From NCBI GenBank assembly GCA_904063045.1, contig CAJFCJ010000017.1, positions 620,001 to 684,000 on the forward strand: DNA of 64,000 bases. Direction: 5' to 3'. The position numbers and the translations under genes are program-made. How positions within the stretch are numbered: the stretch's first letter is position 1; every line of letters begins with the position of its first letter. The stretch is from Dimorphilus gyrociliatus (Eukaryota; Annelida; Polychaeta; Dinophilidae). Under the pieces are notes generated by a model, which was given only the letters and a program-made list of their open reading frames with translations, did not search any database and was not told the DNA's origin. Shown piece after piece: positions 35,101 through 48,772 of this stretch.

Positions 35101-37676
35101 TTGTTCAATTTCATTATCAGGTTCCCAGCCGTTTACACGGCCAATATCTACAATTCGCCTCCAATCATCTATACCTCTAGATAGTTTCATTCCAACTTCT
35201 AATCCTCCAACGACATTCTCCAACCCGTACTCGGGCGATAGATACTCTTGAAGAGATTTATCATTCTGTTGAACAGCCTCCGCAGTTTGTAGAGGGAACC
35301 ACGATCTTATTCCAGATGGCTTGGTTAAAAGATGACGTAAAGGCACTAAACATATGGCAATAAGCGAGTCGGGTGAAGTAGAATAAGTTCGACGGCTCCT
35401 CGAATCCATTAATCCTTCATTGGCTTGATGCCAAAGTTCCAATATAAGATACTCCCTCTCAAAGTCCTCTGCTAAAGTCCTTGTGTCATCTCCTTCAAAC
35501 CAAAGAAGGGGTAATGGAAAATCGAAATGACATGAGAAATTGCCCGCTAAAGTTCTAGCTATAGTTTGAGTTATTCTTTCTTCATCTTTTGTCAGCATTG
35601 ATAAATTGACTCTTAAATAAGGATTCAAGCCTATATCAGGCGTAAAAGAAAGGGACGGTTCACTTTTCGAAGCATTGACAGCAGCCGCGCGTAAGCCACA
35701 TATTTTTTGAATATTAACCGACAGTCGAATAGTGTTCTGATCGCATTCTTTATCTTTTAATAAACGCGACACTTTAGATTGATAATTGACGGAAATTTCT
35801 AGGAAACCGGACGGCTCTGAATGAGGAATATCTGCTTCAGGATCATGATCTCTAGCATGTTCGGGAAGGATATTTGAAAGAGGTAGATGAAACGTTTGCT
35901 CACTAGGTTCACCATATCTATGCATTGTGGCCAGCGCACATAATTTAGCCACAGGAAGTTGAGTCTAAAATCAATGAAACAAAAAACATTTATTTGAAGT
36001 AGTTTTATAGATTTAAAATCCTACCTTGGCAACAACTTGATCCCTGACATTTGGATGATAAAATCGACACCATATCTCGAAGGATATACCTCCAGCACCA
36101 CCACCAGCTCCAGCGCAAGCACCAACTATTTCCCTTTGAATTGCGGAACTTTCTGCCAGCGTAAGTTTATGTCTCAACTTATCACCGAATTTTGGATCCG
36201 GTATGCAAAGTGTTGTTGCAGTTCTATAAGCTTTTAAAACAGGAGCCGGTTGAACATTAGGATTCGTTCTTTCCCTAATTTGTGTAGGGAAATGATATTG
36301 AACAAAACAATCCGCCTCTCCCCATAAAAGACTATCAAAATTTGCCAAAGACTTGATAGATTCAATATTTACTTCAAAGATATGATCAACTATATCAAAT
36401 AAAGAGAAAAATATCTCGAATTTACAAACAATAGATAAACTTTGTTTACAAAAGAATACAAACTGAATTTTTCGTTTTCTTGCTGATTTACTGAATTTGG
36501 TTCAACTCTACAATAAAAGAAAAAGAATAAAAACAAATAACGAAACGTGTTTAGTTGTTTAAGAATTCAATTAAAAATGTTCTCTTTCGTATCTATTTTT
36601 CATACTTCTTACAATTATCATTCATATTCATATACGCATTAGCGTTTCTATTATTATCTAATTTTGTAGATGATAAGACGGGTAAGCCTATAACTGCTCT
36701 TGATGGTAGTAGATCAAAAATTGAAAGTGATTTTGGCGATCTCTCTTCTCTATAATTATTCTTACTTTTAGAAGTTTTCTTATTTTTACTAAATATTAGA
36801 CGCCAATCGTCTCTTGTAGCTGTTGTATTTTTTATAACCTTTTCCTTAATTTTATTACTTTTCCCAAATTCGTCAACGCTTCTTCCGGATATGATAAATT
36901 CAAATTTTTTTCTTCTATTTACACGAACATCTTCACCAGATTCATCTTCGGTGTCAAATGAATGGGAATGCGAAAAGAAATCCTCTTCCCTCTCTTTATA
37001 TTTACATTTACAATCGGCCCTAAACTCTTTTTTCCCAGAGTTCTTTTTTGATTTTCTACTATATTTTTCATAGTTCAATTGGATTTTTTGAGGTGAATCC
37101 TTCGATTTCGATTGTAATGAAATCTTTTGAGGTGGATCATAAAGAATATCAACACCTTTAAATGACTTTTGACAATTATCAATAGTTTTCATTGTTCCAT
37201 TGACAAAAGAGAATTTTTCACCAGTTCTCTCATTTATAAAAATATCATTATCATTTATACTAAAATCTTTAAGATTTATTCCTTTCGATTGCATTCTTTC
37301 AGAACGTTTTAAACTCATTAAATCATTATTTCTTAATATTGGCATTCCTTCGGAAGTATTGGAAGAATCCTGACTACTACTTTTTAAAATATCTGAACTA
37401 ATTTTAAATTTATGTAAAGGTAAAGACTTCTTTTGATTATTATCATATCTTCCTTCTCCATCTTCGTTATCATTCGCCAATAATTTTTTATTACTACCAG
37501 CTGAACAATTTCTATTTTTAATTTTCTTAGAATATTTTCCTATAGATTTTTTTTTAATAAAAAAATGTTTCTTTCCTTTTCCGAACGAATCTCGTTTAAA
37601 AACTAATTGGCTATGTGCACCATCAAATAGATTACTTTTACTATATTCTTTCGTTACAGCTAATTTGTATCTATTT

Positions 37677-37711
<35 letters not shown>

Positions 37712-40700
37712 TGAGAATTGCTTTACAACAAGGAAAAGAGAGAAAACTAAAAAAATAGCAAACCTTTCGTTATTCGTTTTAGTTTTTTGTATTTCAGTAG
37801 GTTTTGAATAATTTTGTGACCTTGATCTTTGAAATCTAAATATCTATAAGAAATTGTTTGTTAAAGATACGTATATAATATGAATATATATAAAAATAGC
37901 TATTACTTGATCTTGAGTTCCAATTGCCAATACTACTTTGAGAGAACCATATTGTTTATGAGATATTGGATGAATGATTGGTAATACACCATCGATAGCA
38001 ATAACAGGATACTGTAAAAGTTTTAAAAACAAACAAACAAACTTATTCGATGAAATCTTTTAGAAAAGGAAATAATCACCTCTGATTGAATTAAAGATTC
38101 AGCAATTGCTCTATCCTTGTACGAGATATAAAATTGATGAACAGACAACTTTACAAGACCAATTAGCTGTCACATATATATTTATAATAATATATTAAAT
38201 ATGTAGACAGAACTACCTGATTTTCTTCCGAATTAACAGACTTGTTCCATACTTCGATTATCGCCCAATTATTTTTAAATCGTTCTACCATCGTTTGATC
38301 AAATATAACTGGTGTAACCTACATTAGATAATATACACAACAATCATATTCAAAGTGTATATTTTAATAATATTTAACAAAATACCTGAACAAAATGATA
38401 CTCTGGATCAAATGTTCCCCAGCATGTACAAGATGAATAAACTTCATCACTCCAAAACATCCGACAAGATAGAAAAGAATTTCTAAAACTTTGATCTTGC
38501 ATTGTAACAGCCGATTCGGTTGATGAACTTTTCATAGTTGATATACCTTGAAACGATATACCAGTTCCTTGAGGTATCATTATCATAGTTTGCAGAGTGA
38601 TAGGCTAAATTATATAATAAAAATATATTATGTAATATTAAAAAACAAATAAATCAAAGTTCTTACCGAATAAGGAGTCGAATTATTATTTATAGATCGA
38701 TTCTCAGGTTCTTGCCGAACGACCTCAATAGCTGTGAATAAATAAATCTAGTATATATAAAATATAATATAAAAAATTAGTTATAAATAACAAACGTTTA
38801 ATAGATTTCAGAGTACTTTCAGGAGTAGTTAGCATCTTTAAAGTTTTCGAATCGCTTACATCAGCAACTTTTGCTTTTTGAATTTGTTCTTGAAATTTTT
38901 CATTTTCATTTCCAGCTAATTCAAGAGTTACTTTTAATTTTCCAATTATTGGACAATTAGCTTCATTTCCGGTATCTGAACTAATATCGCCGTCTCTTGC
39001 TCTATCGCTAAAAAGAAAATAATTATTAATAAAACATAATAAATATATCTTCTCTATTCTTCTCGCTAATTAGACTAACAAATAATAAGAATTTGTGAAA
39101 TCATACCGAACGTCTAATCCTTCGCTGATAAATAGTTCAGGTGACATAATAACATTCTTCAGATATAAAATACTTGTACCAATTAGTTTCGGCTGTTAAG
39201 AAAATGGATTGTTTTAAGAAATATATAGCTATTTAAAATAAAAAAAAACAAACAATTCTATTTCCGGGAGTTTTAGAGAAAACTTTATAAACAATTTTGG
39301 ATTTAATCCATTTTTCAATACCAGATCCATCAAAAACGACTGGAAAGGCCGTCTTATGTCCAAAATTTATATCTAAAACAAGATTTTATAATGATATTCT
39401 CAGATTATAAAAATAGTTCAAAATATCAAACCTCCATCAACGATCTTCTTCGATGCAAATCGAACAATTTCAGTTCCCATTGAAGATTTTCTAGACCGCG
39501 TATCGGTTACGGAACAAGGAAAATGATATTCAATAAAATAAGTAGATGATTTGGTCCCAGAACCAGGTCTTGGAGGCTTTCCTTTCAGATCTTTGGCTTT
39601 CTTCTTTTTTTTTGTACTTTCTAAGGATTTAAGAGATAGCTTACTAACGTTTATTCGAGCTACTGAAACTTTTCCCAACAATGCAACTCTATCTATAGTT
39701 AACGCTTTCGAGGTATCTAATTTCTTCTTTCCCAATTTACGTCGTCTTGTCTCACTATCGGATGCGCATCTTTTCTCGGATGAGGAACTTCGTGTTCTCC
39801 TTTTCCCGGCACTCTTTGAGCGTTTTCTTCCAGCTTTTTTTACTCTTGGGGTCGATAATGGTGTTGATGTTAGACTTCCAGCAGATGAGGTTCTTGACGG
39901 AGGTCTCTGTTAATAAAATTTTCCTTAATGCTTTTTCAATTTTGCTACGGTAATCATATAAAAAATTCTGTTTACCTTATTTCCATCACATTCTAAAGAT
40001 AAATTCAACCTTTCGATACCCGCTTTCTTCTCAGAAGAAGATTTCATTGAATCCTTCCCAAGAGTTCTAATTATTTCCTCTTCAGCACCATCCGATATGT
40101 CACTACTACTTAATACCTTCAATGATATTCTAAAGTTTAAATACAAGATATCTAATATGTAATGATATCTTTACCGTTTCATTGTATAATAAATTATTCA
40201 AGATTTTGTCATCGTATATGGGATCATTGACATCTGTCATAGATGCGGCATCAGACGAATCCAGGTTATTGTTAAAAGCTTTTATCGTCTTTTAATAATA
40301 ATGACAATTGATAGAAGATAAATCAATCAATCAATAAGTTTTTAGTGTAAATGAAACAATGTAAATATATCTTACCCGAAGTCTTTCAGTTGCAAATGTA
40401 TCTCCAACAACTAGGTCTACAGCTCGCTTAAAGCCATCATTTTCATAATCACTATGCTTTAGTATCTCTTGAGCATAAAGACCATCGTCAAAGTCGTATT
40501 GTTCTCTGAGTCCAAAGAACTCATCACTTTTCCTTAAGCAGCTCTTCAAAGGTTTTGAAGATCTACTAGATATTGCCATTTCATTACGTAATTTTACGCC
40601 TCTTTCTAGAATATTTGATAATAAGTCTTCTTTACCACTTGAACCATTTTCTTTAATTTCAATAGGATTGTCGTTCATAACTAACTTTTCAACATCGTCA

Positions 40701-41933
40701 CAATATGAGCTTCGAACTTCATCATAATTCAATCCATTTTTATGATTAAAAACTCCTTTTTTGTCTTTTTTGTCAGTTGATCCCGATCTGGATCGAGATT
40801 TCGAAACTTTACGCCTTGAACGAGATGGACGTTCGGTACTAAATTGTTGCAATTTTGAATCAACTCCGCTTGGAAAACTCTAATAAAAAATTGACAATTA
40901 ATTGATATAAACGTCATATGGATAGTTGTGCTCCTCTTAATAAATACCCGATTAGTATCAGGGCTCATGAAAGGATCGTCACTTATATCTACCCGAGGTT
41001 TTTCCATGCGAATAAATTGAGGTGGATTTACTGGCTCAGGTTCAATACTTCCAGTAACACTGATATCAGGTGTAGGGATAGATGACGTTTCTGCGTTATC
41101 TAAGAGTATCAGGAATTATAAGATAGATAGTGAGAGATATAGCATTTAATAATCCCTACCGGCAATTGATTGAAAGTGTAGTGCTATTTTAAGTTCACCC
41201 ATATTTTCCCCCGATTGAGTTCTTATGGGATATAGTCTAAAAGAGATTTACGAAAATATTTTTTTTATAGATAATATCATTGATTGATATTTAACTATTC
41301 TCTTTACCCTGATATATTTGTTTGAGCATTTAGCTTCTGCAGATTTGGTACTGTGGCAACACCAATCGGAACATATCCTTCGGCCAGCACCTCCAAAATG
41401 AGATTACCCATATCTTTGTGTTAGAACAGATTAACGTATATTATTATTATCTATGGTTAGTTAAAAAAAAACCTTTAAGATAGGCCGAAAATTGCTTTGG
41501 CCCAGATCGTACTTCGAATTTCGAATCTGTCTCTGCTCTTGTACTCCCATTATCTAGTCTTGAGTCAATGGGTCTAACCATCAATGGAAGAGAAAATAAA
41601 TAAAGCAAAAATTGCATCGATTGAGATAATACCTAAAAACGGTACCAGGCCCATCTTCGCCCCACCAGATTACCCTTACAAATGTTGTTTTTGGAGGCTT
41701 GGCAGTATACCATAGTACTTCGTCAACCCGTAATCGTAAATAACATCTTAATTGGCCTTGTACTTTTGGCGGCAAAGTTGTTGAAGCTTTAACAAACCCT
41801 CTTATCCACTTTTCGGCTAAAACGATTCAAGTTGCAGCTTGCCTAACAACGTATGTTAAGATCTTTTAATATTACCTCTTTTTGTATATATGTTGGACTT
41901 TGCTGTAACCTTCTTAGTAATTCCTGATTTCAT
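32177..41933 (-). CDS. C2CD3: C2CD3, centriole distal-appendage and elongation factor
   Basis: C2CD3 sits at the distal end of centrioles, promotes their elongation and recruits distal appendages needed for ciliogenesis. Twenty-six exons, ~2674 aa (human 2353). Exons: 41876-41933, 41633-41816, 41473-41573, 41308-41413, 41160-41236, 40948-41099, 40376-40879, 40175-40288, 39976-40116, 39432-39906, 39254-39372, 39107-39192, 38796-39007, 38667-38731, 38386-38604, 38217-38318, 38080-38166, 37907-38011, 37764-37843, 36613-37670, 36025-36482, 34496-35964, 34111-34441, 34001-34045, 32382-33926 and 32177-32308. The N-terminal domain includes LPPKVQGQLRCYLRLRVDEV, VRVIWWGED and RSGPKQFSAYLKDMGNLILE. 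Several C2 domains follow (e.g. HFPVxx-type at exon 11, YPVIAIDGVLPIIHP, exons 21-23). The acidic penultimate exon precedes an end with EQTKRIAKIFSSKF. Acceptors of exons 9 and 21 are the least certain. Confidence 0.92.
37678..37710. repeat. (GATA)n tetranucleotide repeat at a C2CD3 splice acceptor
   Basis: About eight GATA units on the plus strand, read as TATC on the coding strand. The tract ends within 10 nt of the acceptor of C2CD3 exon 20 (exon starts 37670), so it supplies that intron's pyrimidine tract. Confidence 0.85.
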
Positions 41934-42609
41934 TTTATTTGATCGTAAAAATACTTTATTTAAAATGATGGATAAAATTTAAACATTTGTTAAACGTGTA
42001 ATCAAACGTTTGTTTGTCCGCCATTTTCATTGAGGTATTCGGGTCGGTATTCAGTTTTTTAAAGTTCTTTAACATGTTTAAAGAGGAAGATGAAACCATA
42101 CTAGATCGAGTGTTTTACTTTAATTTGGCGCTAAAAGTGTTGGAACATTGTAAAAAGACATAAATCATAAGTAAAAACTTTAATTTCGTTAAATGGGCAA
42201 TATATATATATGATATATTTTATCAGTTGCTAACCTCTATAAATAGTGCAATTGGTGCAAGTTAAGTTAATAATTCATTGATTAGACAATACTATCATTC
42301 ATAAAGAAAATATAACTCTGATAATTATCGTCATGTATTTATTCGTAGTATCCTGCTGTAGAACTATTGTGTACAAGTGAAAAATAAACTAAAGAGCTCT
42401 AAACACTATAGTCAATCACATCAAGATCAAAATACAACATATAAATACATGGAACATTTAAGCACCTCATGTTTCATAGCATACATAGGTAAAACACGTA
42501 CGTTTAATATAAATTTTAAAGTCAAATGCAAATCATCGAAAAACAGGTTACTACATTACCATATAATAAAGCAAAATCCCGAGGATAACTTAGATACAGT
42601 CGAAATTCT
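41934..42609. promoter_or_regulatory. C2CD3 upstream region and calpain 3' region
   Basis: About 680 bp between two minus-strand genes. Within 100 bp of the C2CD3 start lies GAAAATGGCGGAC (minus strand, ATG at 42024), a YY1/TISU-like element. That ATG opens a 22-codon upstream frame ending at 41956. The right-hand half is probably calpain 3' untranslated sequence. An open stretch at 42377-42640 (+) has no family resemblance and overlaps the calpain terminal exon. Confidence 0.45.
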
Positions 42610-45600
42610 TCAAGAGTACATTGTAGTTTGGATAAACTGAAAAAAAGGACAATGAATATATAAACGGTTTTCAATATATTACATCCTTTTAAAAACAAAT
42701 TGATGGTAAACTTACGCAATCCAAATCGAATTCAGCCTTTCCACGAGGGCTGGTCTGCATTTCTTTGTAAATGTCTATAAAAATATAGAAAAAAGAAAAT
42801 TAAAGTTAAATTATTGATAAAGTTAGAAGGAAAGTGACTAATATAGAGAAAATTTTTTACATACCAAACATAGTTTTCATTCTTGCTATACAATGCACAA
42901 AATCATCGAAATAGATGCAACCATCTTTATGAGTATAGCGTTTAACCAACGCATTAAACGTCGAATTACTGAGTTTAAATCCAAGAGCATGGAAAACAGC
43001 ACGTAATTCGTAACTGTTGAAATTTCCACTCTTATCCTTATCGTGTTGCTTGAAAACAGTCTAAATAATAAAAGAAAAAATTATTAAATATTCTAGATAA
43101 ATGATATTTGAAAAAGAACAAACCTTCCACATTCTTATATCAGTCCAAAGCTTCTTAAATTCTTCAAATCCTAATTTACCGGATCTATCATTGTCAAGCA
43201 GAGCAACCATACTTCTACAAGTTTCTGCAGAGAATCCATCAAATTTGAAATCTGTTGAAAACAATAGAAAAATAAATATTGAACTAATTGAAAATACACA
43301 ATATTAAAAATAGATTAGAACAACAAATATGGGAAATTTACAATAGTTTTGAATAGTAAAAAAATTTTATACATAAGAAAAGAGAATTAAAAATTATAAA
43401 CGTTATGAAATAATAGATAGATAAAATATTAACATTTACGGATAAACCGAAAATTAGGTAAGTGACAATATAAAGTTATAAAAAAGAAAAAAACATTAAA
43501 TAGGCCTTTAAAGCTATACGTAAATGAATAATTGTAAATTTTTACCTCCCGCTGCATAGTTAATAAATAGAATTTGATCAGTAACAATTACTTAAAAATA
43601 TGATATGTTAATTGGATATTTAAACATATTCAATAGGTATTTATATTTATGGTAGATTATTTAGAATATGTGTTTAAAGTAATATTTCATTAAATACCTC
43701 TTTTGAATGCATTGTCCAAAATTACTTGTAATTCGTAAGCGTCAATTTCCATATCGGCGCCAGCAATACTCTTGAAAGCAGCTCTCATTTGCGAATCTGC
43801 ATCAGGATCAGCAGGTGGCAAACTTGGCTATGAAGAGAACAAAAAAAAGGATAAATCATTTAAATCAAATCTTTACAATAAATTAATATAACAATTTTTA
43901 GTTTAATAGTTCATTCCAACAGTTTAGGATACACTAGTTACAATAACAGCTTTATATAAAAACATTACATTTGATTTAGACTCTTCATACTCTTAAAAAG
44001 AGATGGAAGAAAACGTTTAAATCATAGCATTTACTGTTAACAAGCTCATGCATAAATAGATTATTAAATCGATTTTACATTCTCAACATTGGATAAAAAG
44101 TAGAGGATTTATTTTATTTATTAAATTGAGTTTAAATAAATTTATAACATTCTTAAAATACTTTACCGGTACTCCTGGCTTTGTATCATCCTACACGAAA
44201 AATTAATGTGAAATAATTGTATAGAGAAAGGTGATTGATTATATGATAAATAGAAAATGTGAGTGGTGAATAGAGACGCTAAAAAGTGAAGGTTGTCTTA
44301 TATTTCTTTTTTTTTTGTTTCTCTTTCGTAAAAAGTGTAAAATTGCGCAATTTCTGCCTGATGGGAAAAAATACTTACTCGAACATTTGTAATACAGGTT
44401 TCTTCGTCCAATTCTCTGTTGAAATAAATGTTATTAGTGAAAGGATAACGGATGGATACAATTTACAATTCAGAAGTATTACTTACTTTGAATCGTTCTT
44501 TTGTTCAGAAAAGATTCTCATTAGGAAATCGGCTTCATGATTGGGTTCAAAAGTTGAAGGTATTATGCAGTAGTTTCCGGGTTTAAGCTTGTGACGACCA
44601 CAAACTTCTCTCATATTAATGAATGATGGCGATCTTGCCTTCGATTGGTTGTATTTAAAAAATTGTACATCCAAAGGTTCAGCTCCAGAGTCTTTTAACT
44701 GTAAATAAAAAAGATTGAATATAACCAGATCTTAAACTCCAACCTGAAACATTCTTTTTCATTCATAGCAAAGCCAACAAATGATATTTATTTCTTTTAA
44801 GTCGCAAAGCCTTAACTTCATTCACAACAAAAAAAACGATAAAAATAGAAGTATTACAAATAGACATTTTAGCTGTAAGCTTATTTTTATAAAAAGAATA
44901 AAATAAAACACATGAAATACGAAGAAACTAATTGTTATTTTTTCCATTATGCAATTTAACAAAATGCCACAGTGGCGCGAGAGAAGAATATCGAATGCTT
45001 TTATTTTTACTTTCTATTCATAATCTCTACCTTATCTGGAACCTTTCGAAAATTTATAAACAATAAAAGTAAACCGCCAGATCGAAATATTTATAATCAT
45101 TTAATTTGAAATTACAAGTTTCTCTTTGTTAATTGAATTAATAACATATTATTATATTAAGTAAATGGAACAAACCTCGTAAATGACATATCCAATAGTC
45201 AAAAGATCTTTTCCTTCCTTACGTAACTTACGTCTTCCTATTTTGTTTTTTTTTTAAAGAAAAAAGTTTAATTAAGAAAGGATTAATAAAATAAAATTTG
45301 AGAATATTTTACCAATTTGCATAAGTCCTACAATTATTGTTCCAAGATTTTCTTCATCATCTTCATCAGGATCAGTTACAGTTACACGATATTGAGGATT
45401 TGTCCAAAATGTCTCTGGTTTTTAAGTATAGAAAAATTCAATTAATATATATTTATAAGTCTTAAATTCTGTTGTTTATACCCAAATAGTTTCGGCAACC
45501 ACCAGCATTGACGTTCCTCTTCCAGCATCCATTTTGTTTGGTGCCTTCCCATTTACGTTTGTGAGTTTTCTCATCGAGAGGAGATTCAGGACCAAGATTA

Positions 45601-48075
45601 CAAATTTCCAATTTGTGGAAAGCAGTTGAAAAGTCTTGGAAAGACATCCAGAATTCACCGTCATTGTCGAATACAAGCCCAATCTTTTTTTTCTCGGCAT
45701 CGCTTATGAATTTCCATTCCTTAGAGCCATCACACCAAGCTCCTCGCCATTCGGCCTCATTTCCCCAAGGATTACGTATTCTTATCATAGGTATTTTGCC
45801 TGTTTTATTAGGCGTAGATACTTCAACAGTTCTTACGGCAGTAATAGTATAAGCGTGACCGCAAATAAGACCATTAGTGAGTCTAGCCTCTGTCTGATTA
45901 GGAATAGCTTCAATTGAACAACCCATCATTGAATTGCGTTCAAAAGCTTTCAGCATGATAGTCCACAGGTTTGGAGGTTTTGTCTTGGGTCTGATATCAA
46001 AAATTTCAGTGACACCGCCAGTAAAATCTTCCATTGCCTCAGCAGCAGATCCTCCTTTCAAAGCTTCATACGATCCGACCAATTTAGCATAAGCCTTCTC
46101 CAATAGAGCAGTCCAGAATTCATTTGTTTCTTTAGAGTGCATATAAACCAAGCGATTTCTATATGTTGGAAGACGATCATCAATAAATATGTCAACCCAT
46201 TCTCCAAAACGCCAGAAGCTAAAGTGGAATAGACCACAATAGCCTCTGCTCTTCTCAAACGATTGTTTTGGAGGAACAACTTTGAAAAGCAGTTCTTCAT
46301 ATAAAGTTAAGCCAGCGATGGCGGCTAGAAGCCAACAGTCGCCAAGCTCTCCTTGTTTAACATCAAATCTGCTAGCTCCTTCCACGAATAATTTTGGATC
46401 ATCGCACAGTTCCTGAAAAAAGAGTATGAGAATGTTTATAAAACTTCAACCATTAATAATAGATATAAATAGAAAACTATACAATTTCTGTTTAATTTTT
46501 TATCTTAAGTTGTCTAGGCGTTCTCAAACTTATAATATCTAATTTCCATTATTGTTAAAGAGTGTTTCAAGGCCTTTTCGTACGGGAATGTGGAAAAAAT
46601 TTGACCTATATAAAAGACAAAGTCTACAAAATAAAGGTTTGAAATTTAATACTTTAAGTTTGAACGAATAATGAATTCAATAATAAAGAAAGCAATATTT
46701 CCCTTATTTTTGTTTACAAAATAACTTTAGTATAGATATAGACATTTCAAAGTCTGTGATTCATTCCAGCTGCTATGCTATAAAGACTCTACCAACTCTC
46801 TCCCCAGCTCTCTCTCTCTCTCTCTTTCTATATAGAGTGAGTGTATTTCGTATACATGCATGCAGCGACCTACATATACCAGTCTAGCATTTTTTTTATC
46901 TGCATAGCTGGAAAAGGCTAGGTGCACCTAAAATTCAAAGTTTACATACAATAATAAAATTAGATATGAATATATCTATATATATATACTCTCTCTCTAC
47001 ACACACACATGTATATATATATAGAGACAAAGAGCTAGAAGATCTATAGATTTATAATATTTAAAGTTTATTTTGTAAATGTCATTTTCTAGAGATTACT
47101 TAATCTATATATAAAACGGGACTGTGGGAGTTTGAAATGGAGTTCGTATCGTTAAGTATGATACATATCCGTGTCTTTATTTTATCTTTACCTTATGTTA
47201 GCGAGATATGAGATCATTTGCATACAATATATAGATATATATTAGTTTGTTAATTTTGTCAGGGTTAGCATTAGCAGTTTCAACCGATATAAGTGTAATT
47301 CGTGTAAGAATATTGTAAAAAAAGGATACGATTTTATGTGGAAAGTCATATTATAGTATAGGCCTATTACGCTTTTTTCTCTGACAAGTCAATGTGAGCT
47401 GTAACGTTTACTTTGGTAAGGTCTGTGAATGAGAGTATTCGCAACTTTTATATAGGCCTAGCGTATTTTATGTAGGCGTTAAATTCCCTCTCGTACAAAT
47501 ATCAATTTTTTTGCACCTAACAATTAGAATATCGGGAAAAGTCGTTATCTGATAAATTATAACCGACGCTTACAAACTAAATAAACAATCGTACAACCTT
47601 TTTGTTATCTACTTTATTAAGGCGATAATAAATCACTTACGTGCGGTCTCTTCCACTCAATTGACCGTCCAGGTCTACCACTAAACACTAGGCTTGAATC
47701 ATCAGCATGAAAATCGGGATCTTCAAATAATCTGCCCTCCCTCTGGCATTGCTGTATAACCTCTTGATAAGTTTTCCCCTCCAACTCCATGGGAGGTCCC
47801 GCTGGTGGTCTAGTCTCTCTTCGAGAGCCCCAACCCTTCGAATACCTCGATCCTCTTAAAGCCATATCTGGTGCAGAATGCCTGGCAGTGATGCCTTGTT
47901 CTTGATTTCCATTTCCACCGTAAGAGTAAGTTTTCGTTTCAGTTCTAGTGCCACCCGGTCCAGAAAATGTACGAACTTCAGTAACTGTCGACTTGGACGT
48001 CGGCCCCGTGTTTGAATCGGAATAAGAGTAGGTAGTTTTTTTGGTTGTCGTGGAATATTGATTCGAGTTCGACAT
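42610..48075 (-). CDS. Classical calpain, Ca2+-dependent cysteine protease
   Basis: Calpains make limited cuts in cytoskeletal and signalling proteins on calcium influx. Twelve exons: 47641-48075, 45482-46412, 45313-45414, 45176-45237, 44487-44698, 44379-44415, 44167-44190, 43698-43827, 43124-43251, 42865-43060, 42716-42774 and 42610-42636; 780 aa. A ~95-residue Ser/Thr/Tyr/Gly-rich N-terminal extension precedes the CysPc core. The triad is complete: Cys171 in GELGDCWLLAAI, His331 in GLICGHAYTIT, Asn359 in IRNPWGNEAEW. The C2-like domain begins at ETFWTNPQYRVTV. The penta-EF-hand domain has clear loops (DNDRSGKLGFEEF, DKDKSGNFNSYEL) and ends FIQTTMYS, matching the canonical calpain terminus. 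It is a typical (not atypical) calpain, like invertebrate calpain A/B or vertebrate CAPN1/2/9. A pyrimidine-AG before the ATG (minus, ~48095) suggests a 5' untranslated intron. Confidence 0.95.
43546..43551 (-). other. Candidate 6-nt calpain microexon
   Basis: On the minus strand an acceptor (CTATGCAG) and a donor (GAG-GTAAAA) bracket CGGGAG inside the intron between exons 8 and 9. Inclusion keeps the frame and inserts Ala-Gly between FKR and DFKFDGF at the first EF-hand region. Evidence is only the splice signals and phase. Confidence 0.3.
46413..47640. other. First calpain intron, long and microsatellite-rich
   Basis: At 1.2 kb this is the longest intron of the gene in a window where 60 nt is usual. 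It has a CT run (~46807-46829), AT runs (~46975-46990) and two TAGGCCTA palindromes (47359-47366 and 47453-47460). No exon seen. Long first introns often hold regulatory elements. Confidence 0.5.
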
Positions 48076-48716
48076 GCTTATTTACCGTCTTATCCTGCAA
48101 AATGTATACAGCTATAATAAAAAAAATAATATATGCCGAATACGTAAATAGAACCATCTTGTTATCATTCAATCCCATACAAGCAACTTAACTTACGAAT
48201 AACTAGGAATGTACAACTAATCTTTAACAAGTAGTTAATTTTGCCACAACGACTGATAGATAAAATTAACAATCAACCTCTTTCTATTAAGGTGATGGCC
48301 TGTCAGATTACTTCGGTTAAATTTTCTGTGTTGCTCTAGCAGTACAACAGCGCTGGCTGCAGGGAACTCCTAAATCGATAAAGCATTAATCGAAAAAGTC
48401 GATTTCCTCTTTGCTGGAAGATCGAGATCGACCATAAGGCCTATATATTTTGTATTTCCCAATTAGAACAGTGTAAATATAAGGCTAAAAGTATAAAAAA
48501 GAGTTTTAGCTAATTCGAATTAAATGTTAACAGATATTGATATCTATTGTATTCATATTTTCGAGCTGTGATTTAGCTACCTTCGCACTTAAACAGCCCT
48601 TTCTTTAAAATACCCTCGCTAAATTAAACACAAGCACTATAAAACTGTAATAAAAATTGAAATATTCATATAAAGCAACATTAAATAGGATCAATATATA
48701 ATAGAGTATATATATA

Positions 48717-48772
<56 letters not shown>

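Noticed and set aside
39551-39913. 120-codon plus-strand open frame
   Set aside because: Shadow of C2CD3 exon 10.
42377-42640. 87-codon plus-strand open frame
   Set aside because: Overlaps the calpain terminal exon and its 3' region, lacks an ATG start and family resemblance.
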